Made by a program: the position numbers and the translations under genes. A stretch of 64,000 nt of DNA from contig DELY01000059.1 of the NCBI GenBank assembly GCA_002354655.1, forward strand, positions 49,766 to 113,765, in the 5' to 3' direction. Positions 9,639 to 18,554 of the stretch are shown here, piece by piece (position 1 is the stretch's first letter; each line of letters opens with the position of its first letter). Below the pieces are notes generated by a model. That model saw only the letters and a list, made by a program, of their open reading frames with translations, ran no database searches and had not been told where the DNA came from. Source of the DNA: Pseudomonas sp. UBA2684. GTDB taxonomy: Bacteria; Pseudomonadota; Gammaproteobacteria; Pseudomonadales; Pseudomonadaceae.

Positions 9639-9704
9639 CGCTTCGGCTGGCCTACAGTCTGGGTCTGTGTATTTCGTCTCCAGACCGCTTCCTTAGGTGC
9701 CAGC

Positions 9705-10841
9705 ATGATCCCAAGAACCATCTTCAGCTCCGACCATGAATTGTTTCGCGACAGCGTGCGCAAGTTCCTTGAGCAGGAGGCCGTGCCTTTCCATCAGCAG
9801 TGGGAGAAGGATGGCTACATCGACCGCGCGCTGTGGAACAAGGCGGGGGAGGCGGGCATGCTCTGCTCGCATATTCCGGAGGAGTACGGCGGCATGGCGG
9901 CGGACTTTCTCTACAGCACCGTGGTGATCGAGGAGATCGGCCGTCTGGGTTTGACCGGTATCGGCTTCTCCCTGCACTCCGACATCGTCGCGCCCTACAT
10001 CCTGCATTACGGCTCCGAGGCGCTGAAACACAAGTACCTGCCCAAGCTGGTTTCCGGCGAGATGGTGACCGCCATCGCGATGACCGAGCCGGGCGCGGGC
10101 TCCGATCTGCAAGGCGTAAAAACCACTGCGGTGCTGGATGGCGACGAGTATGTGATCAACGGCTCGAAGACCTTTATCACCAACGGCTACCTGGCAGACC
10201 TGGTGATCGTGGTGGCCAAGACCGATCCAAAAGCCGGGGCCAAGGGCACCAGCCTGTTCCTGGTCGAGGCTGATACCCCGGGTTTCTCCAAGGGTAAGCG
10301 CCTGGAAAAGGTCGGCATGAAGGCGCAGGACACCTCCGAGCTGTTCTTCCAGGACGTGCGCGTACCCAAGGAAAACCTACTGGGCCAAGCCGGCATGGGC
10401 TTCGCCTACCTGATGCAGGAGCTGCCGCAGGAGCGCCTGACCGTGGGCATTGGTGCACTGGCTTCGGCCGAGGCGGCGCTGAAGTGGACGCTGGAGTACA
10501 CCCGCGAGCGCAAGGCCTTCGGCAAGTCGATTGCAGACTTCCAGAACACCCGCTTCAAGCTGGCCGAGATGGCCACCGAGATTCAGGTTGGCCGCGTGTT
10601 TGTCGATCGTTGCCTGGAGCTGCACCTTGAGGGCAAGCTCGATGTGCCGACCGCGGCGATGCTCAAGTACTGGGGCACCGACCTGCAATGCAAGGTGCTC
10701 GATGAGTGCGTGCAACTGCACGGCGGCTACGGCTTTATGTGGGAATACCCGGTGGCGCGGGCCTGGGCCGATGCGCGGGTGCAGCGCATTTATGCGGGCA
10801 CCAACGAGATCATGAAAGAGATCATCGCCCGCTCGCTGTGA
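9705..10841 (+). CDS. acyl-CoA dehydrogenase, long-chain type
   Basis: 378-residue FAD enzyme introducing the alpha-beta double bond of an acyl-CoA, with electrons passing to ETF. The ATG at 9705 starts MIPRTIFSSDHELFRDS; the frame extends 216 bases further up without family homology. The signature AMTEPGAGSDL and the C-terminal LHGGYGFMWEYPVARAWADAR are present. The end reads YAGTNEIMKEI, so the short/medium-chain catalytic Glu of YEGT is Ala. The long-chain LCAD class instead uses a Glu in MQELPQERL, which is present around residues 238-245. Its role could be fatty acid or amine side-chain catabolism under the divergent regulator. Confidence 0.9.
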   Translation: MIPRTIFSSDHELFRDSVRKFLEQEAVPFHQQWEKDGYIDRALWNKAGEAGMLCSHIPEEYGGMAADFLYSTVVIEEIGRLGLTGIGFSLHSDIVAPYILHYGSEALKHKYLPKLVSGEMVTAIAMTEPGAGSDLQGVKTTAVLDGDEYVINGSKTFITNGYLADLVIVVAKTDPKAGAKGTSLFLVEADTPGFSKGKRLEKVGMKAQDTSELFFQDVRVPKENLLGQAGMGFAYLMQELPQERLTVGIGALASAEAALKWTLEYTRERKAFGKSIADFQNTRFKLAEMATEIQVGRVFVDRCLELHLEGKLDVPTAAMLKYWGTDLQCKVLDECVQLHGGYGFMWEYPVARAWADARVQRIYAGTNEIMKEIIARSL

Positions 10842-10856
10842 TCTGGCGTTGAGATG

Positions 10857-10882
10857 AAAAGCCCGGCAATTGCCGGGCTTTT
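10857..10882. terminator. bidirectional terminator
   Basis: Perfect 26-base palindrome AAAAGCCCGGCAATTGCCGG..., with A and T runs on both sides, between the convergent dehydrogenase and aldo/keto reductase genes. Confidence 0.93.
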
Positions 10883-10887
10883 CTATT

Positions 10888-11925
10888 TCAGGGGGCCGGG
10901 TTGGGCTGATCCTTGTGGATGGCTTCGATGCCGGCTAGCACGTCTGCGCTCAGTTTGAGTTCGGCGCTGGTCAGGTTGCTATCCAGTTGCTCCAGGCTGG
11001 TGGCGCCGATGATGTTGCTGGTGACGAATGGCTGGGCGGTGACAAAGGCCAGGGCCATTTGCGCCGGGTCCAGGCCGTGCTCGCGCGCCAGGGCGACATA
11101 GTGCGAACAGGCGGCCTCCGATTGCGGATTGGTGTAGCGGGCGAAGCGGCTGAACAGGCTGATGCGTGCGCCCTCGGGGCGGGCTCCGCCTTCATATTTG
11201 CCGCTAAGCATGCCGAAGGCCAGTGGCGAATAGGCGAGCAGCCCGCACTGTTCGCGGATGGCGACCTCGGCCAGGCCGACCTCAAAGCTGCGGTTGAGCA
11301 GGTTGTAGGGGTTCTGGATGGAAACGCTGCGCGGCCAGCCGCGCTGTTCGGCCAGTTGCAGGAATTTCATGGCGCCCCAAGGCGTTTCGTTGGACAGGCC
11401 GATATGGCGGATCTTGCCGGCCTTGACCTGCTCGTCGAGCGCGTCGAGAGTTTCTTCAAGGGGCGTGAAGTCGCTGTCTTGGTGGCGATAGCCGAGCTGG
11501 CCGAAATAGTTGGTGGGGCGCTCCGGCCAGTGCAGCTGATACAGGTCGATCCAGTCGGTCTGCAGGCGCTTGAGGCTGGCGTCGAGGGCCGCCACGATGT
11601 GCTGGCGGTTGTGTTTGAGGTGTCCGCCGCGGATGTAGTCGATGCCGTTGCCGGGGCCGGCGATCTTGCTGGCCAGTACCCAGTCGCTGCGATCGCCGCG
11701 TTGTTTGAAATAGTCGCCGATGATTTGTTCGGTCTTGCTGTAGGTCTCGGCGCGCGGTGGCACCGGGTACATCTCGGCGGTATCGATGAAATTGATGCCG
11801 CAGGCTTTGGCGCGTTCGATCTGCGCGAATGCCTCGTCGGCGCTATTTTGCTCGCCCCAGGTCATGGTGCCCAGGCAAAGGGTGCTGACGCTTAAATCCG
11901 TCCGACCGAGTTGGCGATAATCCAT
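10888..11925 (-). CDS. aldo/keto reductase, Tas-like
   Basis: 345-residue NADPH-dependent aldo/keto reductase beginning MDYRQLGRTDLSVSTLCLGTM. AAGGAG lies a few bases before the ATG, which decides for the start at 11925 rather than a start nine codons upstream. The catalytic residues of the family are visible: Asp and Tyr in DTAEMYP, Lys in LASKI, His in QLHWPER. It is closest in layout to E. coli Tas (346 residues). The physiological substrate is unknown. Confidence 0.88.
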   Translation of the reverse strand: MDYRQLGRTDLSVSTLCLGTMTWGEQNSADEAFAQIERAKACGINFIDTAEMYPVPPRAETYSKTEQIIGDYFKQRGDRSDWVLASKIAGPGNGIDYIRGGHLKHNRQHIVAALDASLKRLQTDWIDLYQLHWPERPTNYFGQLGYRHQDSDFTPLEETLDALDEQVKAGKIRHIGLSNETPWGAMKFLQLAEQRGWPRSVSIQNPYNLLNRSFEVGLAEVAIREQCGLLAYSPLAFGMLSGKYEGGARPEGARISLFSRFARYTNPQSEAACSHYVALAREHGLDPAQMALAFVTAQPFVTSNIIGATSLEQLDSNLTSAELKLSADVLAGIEAIHKDQPNPAP

Positions 11926-12101
11926 TGGGTGCTCCTTCCGCAAAACAACCATACAAGCAGGTTGAATTTATTTTCGCAATCTGCATAATTGCGCACCTCT
12001 TTCTGCGGTGGAAGTGATGCGCCGCCCGCCGAAGAATCTTGCCGTATTACGGACGCGCTGACCCGAGCCCCCGATAGCGTCTGTCTTCGGCTGCCTTTGA
12101 C

Positions 12102-12130
12102 TTGTCAAAGTACGCACTATTCAGTAAGAT
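12102..12130 (+). promoter_or_regulatory. sigma-70 promoter of rplM-rpsI
   Basis: TTGTCA (12102-12107), a 17-base spacer and TAAGAT (12125-12130). This predicts a start near 12137 and a leader of about 36 bases. Confidence 0.6.
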
Positions 12131-12145
12131 CCGCCGTCTTATTTA

Positions 12146-12163
12146 TCAGGGCGGCCCCTGAGG
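12146..12163 (+). promoter_or_regulatory. leader hairpin touching the rplM ribosome site
   Basis: TCAGGG (12146-12151) pairs with CCCTGA (12156-12161) around a four-base loop. The 3' arm shares two bases with the only good Shine-Dalgarno, GAGG at 12160-12163, nine bases before the ATG. E. coli rplM-rpsI is autoregulated by L13 through its leader; an analogous switch here is inference. Confidence 0.45.
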
Positions 12164-12172
12164 CTATAAAGA

Positions 12173-12601
12173 ATGAAAACTTTTACTGCTAAACCGGAAA
12201 CAGTAAAGCGCGACTGGTTTGTCGTCGACGCTGCGGGTCAGACCCTGGGTCGTCTGGCTACCGAAATCGCGAGCCGTCTGCGTGGCAAGCACAAGCCGGA
12301 GTACACTCCGCACGTCGATACCGGCGATTACATCGTCGTGATCAATGCCGAGCAGATTCGTGTTACCGGTGCTAAGACCACTGACAAAATTTACTACTCC
12401 CACTCCGGTTTCCCGGGCGGCATTAAGTCGATCAACTTCGAAAAGTTGATCGCTAAAGCCCCTGAGCGCGTGATCGAGACCGCGGTTAAAGGCATGTTGC
12501 CGAAGAATCCGCTGGGTCGCGACATGTACCGTAAGCTGAAAGTCTATGCGGGCGCTGCTCACCCCCATACTGCTCAGCAGCCCCAAGAACTGAAGTTTTA
12601 A
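12173..12601 (+). CDS. rplM: 50S ribosomal protein L13
   Basis: 142 residues, full length, starting [20 protein letters not shown] and containing the family core [24 protein letters not shown]. An early assembly protein of the large subunit. Co-transcribed with rpsI, which starts 14 bases after the stop; the pair and order are universal in proteobacteria. Confidence 0.98.
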   Translation: MKTFTAKPETVKRDWFVVDAAGQTLGRLATEIASRLRGKHKPEYTPHVDTGDYIVVINAEQIRVTGAKTTDKIYYSHSGFPGGIKSINFEKLIAKAPERVIETAVKGMLPKNPLGRDMYRKLKVYAGAAHPHTAQQPQELKF

Positions 12602-12615
12602 CGGAATAGTTCATT

Positions 12616-13008
12616 ATGTCGGCGACTCAAAATTACGGCACTGGCCGTCGCAAGACTGCAACAGCTCGCGTTTTCCTGCGTGCGGGCACTGGCAAAATCT
12701 CCATCAACAATCGCACCCTCGACACCTTCTTCGGTCGTGAAACTGCCCGCATGGTAGTTCGCCAGCCGTTGGAGCTGACCCAGTTGGGCGAGAAGTTCGA
12801 TATCTACGTCACCGTTATCGGTGGCGGCGTGAGTGGTCAAGCTGGCGCAATTCGCCACGGTATCACCCGCGCACTGATGGATTACGACGAATCGCTGCGC
12901 CCTGCACTGCGCAAGGCTGGCTTCGTGACTCGCGATGCACGTGAAGTTGAGCGTAAGAAGGTTGGTCTGCGTAAAGCGCGTAAGCGTCCGCAGTACTCCA
13001 AGCGTTAA
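12616..13008 (+). CDS. rpsI: 30S ribosomal protein S9
   Basis: 130 residues ending in [11 protein letters not shown], the basic tail that reaches the P-site tRNA. The N-terminal [13 protein letters not shown] motif is diagnostic. Second gene of the rplM-rpsI operon, closed by the terminator that follows. Confidence 0.98.
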   Translation: MSATQNYGTGRRKTATARVFLRAGTGKISINNRTLDTFFGRETARMVVRQPLELTQLGEKFDIYVTVIGGGVSGQAGAIRHGITRALMDYDESLRPALRKAGFVTRDAREVERKKVGLRKARKRPQYSKR

Positions 13009-13023
13009 TTCGCTACCTGCGTT

Positions 13024-13062
13024 CAAAAGCGCCCAGTTTCCTTTCGGAGCTGGGCGTTTTTT
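13024..13062 (+). terminator. terminator of rplM-rpsI
   Basis: CGCCCAG and CTGGGCG arms around a 13-base loop, then TTTTTT. Confidence 0.85.
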
Positions 13063-13152
13063 ATGCGCGTTCGGCTGCTCTGCGACATCATGCCGCAGAC
13101 GTAAATGCCGCGCCCTGTAAGGTGTTGAGCCACTGTGGATGGGGTAATTACC

Positions 13153-13181
13153 TTGTCAGAAAAGGGGCTTTTCTTTACCAT
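13153..13181 (+). promoter_or_regulatory. candidate promoter of petABC
   Basis: TTGTCA (13153-13158), 17 bases, TACCAT (13176-13181), about 80 bases before petA. It is the best match in the 250-base gap after rpsI, which otherwise holds only the rpsI terminator. Confidence 0.45.
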
Positions 13182-13262
13182 TTGGCGAATTTTTTGCGCT
13201 ACCCGATTTTTACCTAGTAGAGGCCTGACCAACAGGCCACAAAGCTGATGGGAGACGACTGA

Positions 13263-13856
13263 ATGAGCAATGACGGCGTGAATGCAGGCCGGCGTCGCTT
13301 CTTAGTGGCAGCCACCTCTGTGGTGGGTGCTGCTGGAGCGGTGGGTGCCGCGGTCCCGTTCGTGGGGTCATGGTTCCCGAGCGCTAAGGCTAAAGCTGCC
13401 GGTGCACCGGTGACGGTGAACGTCGGCAAGATCGAGCCAGGTCAGCAAATGGTTGCCGAGTGGCGGGGGCAGCCGGTATTTATCGTGCGCCGTACCGAAG
13501 AGATTCTCAGCAATCTGGTGAAGCTTGAGCCACAACTGGCCGACTTCGACTCGCAGTCTTCGGTACAGCCGGCTTATGTCGACCCGAAGACGCGTTCGAT
13601 CAAGCCGGAGTTGCTGCTGCTGGTGGGGTTGTGTACTCACCTGGGCTGCGCCCCGTCTTTCCGCCCGGAAGTCGCACCTGCCGATTTAGGGGCAGATTGG
13701 GTGGGTGGTTACTTCTGCCCATGCCACGGTTCCCGTTATGACCTCGCTGGCCGGGTCTATAAAGGGCAGCCTGCGCCCTTGAACCTGCCGGTGCCCCCGC
13801 ACACTTACGAGTCGGATGATGTGATCGTCATCGGTGTGGACCAGGAGCAAGCATAA
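13263..13856 (+). CDS. petA: ubiquinol-cytochrome c reductase, Rieske iron-sulfur subunit
   Basis: 197 residues. The N-terminus has a twin-arginine-like RRRFL followed by a hydrophobic helix that stays as membrane anchor. Cluster ligands lie in CTHLGC (Cys124, His126, Cys129) and CPCHGS (Cys152, His155). It takes electrons from ubiquinol and passes them to cytochrome c1. The stop codon overlaps the petB ATG, so translation is coupled in the petABC operon. Confidence 0.97.
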   Translation: MSNDGVNAGRRRFLVAATSVVGAAGAVGAAVPFVGSWFPSAKAKAAGAPVTVNVGKIEPGQQMVAEWRGQPVFIVRRTEEILSNLVKLEPQLADFDSQSSVQPAYVDPKTRSIKPELLLLVGLCTHLGCAPSFRPEVAPADLGADWVGGYFCPCHGSRYDLAGRVYKGQPAPLNLPVPPHTYESDDVIVIGVDQEQA

Positions 13857-15067
13857 TGAGTAAGTTCATGGAATGGGTGGATGCGCGCTTCCCCGCGACC
13901 AAGATGTGGGAAGACCATCTGAGCAAGTATTACGCACCGAAGAACTTCAACTTCTTCTACTTTTTTGGTTCCCTGGCATTGCTGGCGCTGGTCAACCAGA
14001 TCGTCACCGGTGTTTGGCTGACCATGAGCTACACGCCGTCGGCGGAAGAGGCATTCGCCTCGGTCGAATACATCATGCGTGACGTGGAGTACGGTTGGAT
14101 TCTGCGCTACCTGCACTCCACCGGTGCTTCGGCGTTCTTCGTCGTGGTCTATCTGCACATGTTCCGCGGCCTGCTTTATGGCTCCTACCAGAAGCCGCGC
14201 GAGTTGGTGTGGATCTTCGGCATGCTGATCTACCTGATGCTGATGGCTGAAGCCTTCATGGGTTATCTGCTGCCATGGGGGCAGATGTCCTACTGGGGCG
14301 CCCAGGTGATCATCTCGCTGTTTGGTGCCATCCCGGTGATCGGCGATGACCTGACCCAGTGGATTCGTGGTGACTATCTGATTTCCGGGATCACCCTGAA
14401 CCGTTTCTTCGCCCTGCATGTGGTTGCCTTGCCGATCGTGATTCTCGGTTTGGTGGTGCTGCATATCCTGGCGCTGCACGAAGTCGGTTCGAACAACCCA
14501 GACGGCGTCGACATCAAGAAAAAGAAGGATGAAAACGGCATCCCGCTGGATGGCATCGCCTTCCACCCGTACTACACGGTGAAAGACATTGTCGGCGTGG
14601 TGGTGTTCCTGTTCATCTTCTGTTTCGTGGTGTTCTTCTTCCCGGAAATGGGCGGTTACTTCCTTGAGAAGCCGAACTTCGAAGCGGCCAACCCGTTCAA
14701 GACGCCTGAGCACATTGCCCCGGTGTGGTACTTCACGCCGTACTACGCGATTCTGCGGGCGGTGCCTGACAAGCTGCTCGGGGTAATCGCCATGGGTGCG
14801 GCGATTGCGGTGCTGTTCGTGTTGCCATGGCTGGACCGTAGCCCGGTCAAGTCGATGCGTTACAAGGGCTGGATGAGCAAGGTCTGGCTGCTGATCTTCT
14901 GTGTTTCGTTCGTGATTCTGGGGGTGTTGGGCGTCCTGTCGCCGACACCGGGTCGTACGCTGTTGTCGCAGGTGTGTACGTTCCTGTACTTCGCCTACTT
15001 CATCCTGATGCCGTTCTACACCAGGCTCGAAAAGACCAAACCGGTTCCGGAAAGGGTGACTGGCTGA
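13856..15067 (+). CDS. petB: ubiquinol-cytochrome c reductase, cytochrome b
   Basis: 403-residue integral membrane subunit carrying the two b haems and the Qo and Qi quinone sites. The Qo-site region PVWYFTPYYAILR (the PEWY loop, here with V in place of E) and the conserved GYLLPWGQMSYWG segment are visible. The length fits cytochrome b plus the C-terminal helices of the proteobacterial bc1 type. The reading frame shares its final A with the petC ATG. Confidence 0.97.
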   Translation: MSKFMEWVDARFPATKMWEDHLSKYYAPKNFNFFYFFGSLALLALVNQIVTGVWLTMSYTPSAEEAFASVEYIMRDVEYGWILRYLHSTGASAFFVVVYLHMFRGLLYGSYQKPRELVWIFGMLIYLMLMAEAFMGYLLPWGQMSYWGAQVIISLFGAIPVIGDDLTQWIRGDYLISGITLNRFFALHVVALPIVILGLVVLHILALHEVGSNNPDGVDIKKKKDENGIPLDGIAFHPYYTVKDIVGVVVFLFIFCFVVFFFPEMGGYFLEKPNFEAANPFKTPEHIAPVWYFTPYYAILRAVPDKLLGVIAMGAAIAVLFVLPWLDRSPVKSMRYKGWMSKVWLLIFCVSFVILGVLGVLSPTPGRTLLSQVCTFLYFAYFILMPFYTRLEKTKPVPERVTG

Positions 15068-15846
15068 TGAGAAAGTTATTTGCTGCACTAGTTTTTGCTG
15101 CCATGCCGGCCCTGGCTGTGGGCGCCGCGAGCAACTATCCGCTGGATAAAGTGGACATCGATCTGACCGACAAGGCCGCTATGCAGGATGGTGCGCGGAC
15201 CTTCGCCAACTACTGCATGGGCTGTCACGCGGCGCAGTATCAGCGTTACGAGCGGGTTGCCGATGACCTGGGCATTCCGCATGACGTGATGCTGGATAAC
15301 CTGGTGTTCAACGATGCCAAGATCGGCGATCACATGAAGATCGGCATGCAGGCGGACGATGCCAAGGCGTGGTTCGGTGCGGCGCCGCCGGACCTGACCC
15401 TGGTTGCCCGTGTGCGTGGCACCGATTGGCTGTATACCTACCTGCGTACCTTCTATGACGACCCGAGCCGCCCGCTGGGCGCGAACAACAAGGTGTTCCC
15501 GAACGTCGGTATGCCGAACGTGCTGATCGGTCTGCAAGGTAAGCAGGTGATCGGTTGCAAGCAGGTGCAGGTGGTGGAGAACGGCAAGAAGCAATTCGAC
15601 CCGTTGACCGGCACGCCGATCACCCATGAAGCCTGTGACCAACTGACCATCGAGCCAAAAACCGGCGCACTGAGCGAAGAGCAGTTCGACGAGAAGATCC
15701 AGAATCTGGTGACCTTCCTGGCGTATTCGGCTAACCCGGTGAAACTGGAAAGCCAGCGTATCGGTACCTATGTTCTGCTGTATCTTGCCTTCTTCTTCGT
15801 ATTCGCTTATCTGCTCAAGCGTGAGTACTGGAAGGACGTGCATTAA
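15067..15846 (+). CDS. petC: ubiquinol-cytochrome c reductase, cytochrome c1
   Basis: 259 residues from the ATG that overlaps the petB stop. A Sec signal peptide (MRKLFAALVFAAMPALAVGA) is followed by the haem site CMGCH at residues 50-54 and a C-terminal membrane anchor (about 235-253, TYVLLYLAFFFVFAYLL). It passes electrons to soluble or membrane cytochromes c. The longer frame starting at 14974 would run inside petB and is rejected. A terminator follows 22 bases after the stop. Confidence 0.97.
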   Translation: MRKLFAALVFAAMPALAVGAASNYPLDKVDIDLTDKAAMQDGARTFANYCMGCHAAQYQRYERVADDLGIPHDVMLDNLVFNDAKIGDHMKIGMQADDAKAWFGAAPPDLTLVARVRGTDWLYTYLRTFYDDPSRPLGANNKVFPNVGMPNVLIGLQGKQVIGCKQVQVVENGKKQFDPLTGTPITHEACDQLTIEPKTGALSEEQFDEKIQNLVTFLAYSANPVKLESQRIGTYVLLYLAFFFVFAYLLKREYWKDVH

Positions 15847-15867
15847 TCGGTTGTATCTCCGTTGTTG

Positions 15868-15900
15868 ACCTGCGCGCCCCTTTGGGCGCGCAGGTCTTTC
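15868..15900 (+). terminator. terminator of petABC
   Basis: ACCTGCGCGCCC and GGGCGCGCAGGT, 12-base perfect arms with a four-base loop, then CTTTCT. Strong stem, short T tract. Confidence 0.8.
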
Positions 15901-15935
15901 TGCTTCACATAACCTTATAAGCGAGGAGGACCGCC

Positions 15936-16553
15936 ATGGGCGTGACCAATCGGTTGGCCTGTTACTCCGACCCCGCCGACCACTATTCCCACCGCGTACG
16001 CATTGTGCTCGCCGAGAAGGGTGTCAGCGCCGATATCATCAGTGTCGAAAAGGGCCGTTACCCGCCCAAGCTGCTGGAGGTCAACCCGTACGCCAGTCTG
16101 CCGACCCTGGTCGATCGCGATCTGGCACTGTACGAGTCGACGGTGGTGATGGAATATCTGGATGAGCGCTATCCGCATCCGCCCTTGCTGCCGGTGTACC
16201 CGGTGGCTCGCGCCAATAGCCGCTTGCTGATTCATCGCATTCAGCGTGACTGGTGTGCGTTGGTGGATCTGATTCTGGATTCGCGCAGCAAAGAGCCGGC
16301 GCGTGTGCAGGCGCGCAAGGAGTTGCGTGAGAGCTTGACCGGCGTTTCACCGCTGTTTGCCGATAAGCCGTACTTCCTCAGTGATGAGTTGAGTTTGGTC
16401 GATTGTTGCTTGCTGCCGATCCTCTGGCGTTTGCCGGTATTGGGGATTGAGTTGCCGAAACCCGCCAAGCCGTTGCTCGATTACATGGACCGTCAGTTCG
16501 CCCGCGAGGCCTTTCAGGTCAGTCTGTCCCCCGTTGAACGTGATATGCGTTAA
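15936..16553 (+). CDS. sspA: stringent starvation protein A
   Basis: 205-residue GST-fold protein that lacks GST activity and binds RNA polymerase holoenzyme. It affects stress, acid tolerance and virulence genes. The N-terminal thioredoxin-like part contains [20 protein letters not shown] and [20 protein letters not shown]; the helical half has [19 protein letters not shown] precedes the ATG. sspB follows after 17 bases, the standard operon pair, and petABC upstream is the usual neighbour in gammaproteobacteria. Confidence 0.95.
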   Translation: MGVTNRLACYSDPADHYSHRVRIVLAEKGVSADIISVEKGRYPPKLLEVNPYASLPTLVDRDLALYESTVVMEYLDERYPHPPLLPVYPVARANSRLLIHRIQRDWCALVDLILDSRSKEPARVQARKELRESLTGVSPLFADKPYFLSDELSLVDCCLLPILWRLPVLGIELPKPAKPLLDYMDRQFAREAFQVSLSPVERDMR

Positions 16554-16570
16554 CGCTTGAGGAGGTTCCG

Positions 16571-16975
16571 ATGAACTCCAGTCGCCCTTATCTGGTTCGT
16601 GCTCTCTACGAGTGGATCGTCGACAACGATTGCACCCCGCATTTGCTGGTCAATGCCGAGTTCTCTGGTGTGCAAGTACCGTCAGGCTTCGCCAACGATG
16701 GGCAAATCGTCCTCAATGTGTCGCCCAGTGCGGTGCGTCATCTGCATATGGATAACGAGGCGGTGAGTTTCGAGGGGCGTTTCGGTGGTGTGGCGCATAG
16801 CCTGTATGTGCCGTCCGCTGCGGTGCTGGCGATTTATGCGCGGGAGAATGGCCAGGGCATGGTCTTCGATCTGGAGCCGCCGGTGCCGGACGATGAAGAT
16901 GGCGACGATCAGGGTCCGCCAGACGGTGAGCCGCCACGCCCGAGTGGGCGGCCCAGCTTGAAAGTGGTCAAGTAA
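16571..16975 (+). CDS. sspB: ClpXP protease specificity-enhancing factor SspB
   Basis: 134-residue adaptor that binds ssrA-tagged peptides and delivers them to ClpXP. The globular half begins with RPYLVRALYEWIVDND. A flexible acidic linker (VPDDEDGDDQGPPDG) then leads to a short basic/hydrophobic tail, RPSLKVVK, the ClpX-binding XB motif. A good GGAGG lies before the ATG. Confidence 0.95.
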   Translation: MNSSRPYLVRALYEWIVDNDCTPHLLVNAEFSGVQVPSGFANDGQIVLNVSPSAVRHLHMDNEAVSFEGRFGGVAHSLYVPSAAVLAIYARENGQGMVFDLEPPVPDDEDGDDQGPPDGEPPRPSGRPSLKVVK

Positions 16976-17009
16976 ACAAAAAAGGCGATCCTCGGATCGC
17001 CTTTTTTGT
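16976..17009. terminator. bidirectional terminator
   Basis: GGCGATCC and GGATCGCC arms with a two-base loop, flanked by an A run and a T run. It separates the convergent sspB and BON-domain genes. Confidence 0.93.
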
Positions 17010-17025
17010 CTGTGTAGGTGTGCTG

Positions 17026-18179
<1,154 letters not shown>

Positions 18180-18554
18180 TCAGGTTTCAAAGGCGTTTTG
18201 AATCCAGTTCAGTCGCGGGGGTGAGTTGCCGTCGGCATTGATGGCAATCACGTCAAAACGGCATGGGTATTTGCCCCAGCGCGATTCCTGCTGCAAAAAA
18301 TACGTGGCGGCGGTAATCAGTTTCTCGCGTTTGCGCGCATCCACGCTTTCAGCCGCGCCGCCCCAGGCGGTATGTCGCCGGTAGCGAACTTCGACGAATA
18401 CTACTGTATCGGCGTGAAGCATGACCAGATCGAGCTCGCCACGCCGGCACCGCCAGTTCTGCGCCAGCAGGCGCAGTCCGTGTTGCTCCAAGTGCTGGCG
18501 GGCCAACGCTTCGGCGGCGTTACCGCTGCTTTGCGTGCTGCTGTGATCGATCAA
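18180..18554 (-). CDS. yraN: YraN family endonuclease-like protein (UPF0102)
   Basis: 124 residues of the YraN family, which has a restriction-endonuclease-like fold. The signature GELDLVMLHADTVVFVEVRYR carries the acidic D-x(n)-E-V-R core resembling a PD-(D/E)XK site. No catalytic role is established for the family, though a link to DNA uptake or repair has been proposed. It overlaps the end of lpoA by four bases. Confidence 0.88.
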   Translation of the reverse strand: MIDHSSTQSSGNAAEALARQHLEQHGLRLLAQNWRCRRGELDLVMLHADTVVFVEVRYRRHTAWGGAAESVDARKREKLITAATYFLQQESRWGKYPCRFDVIAINADGNSPPRLNWIQNAFET

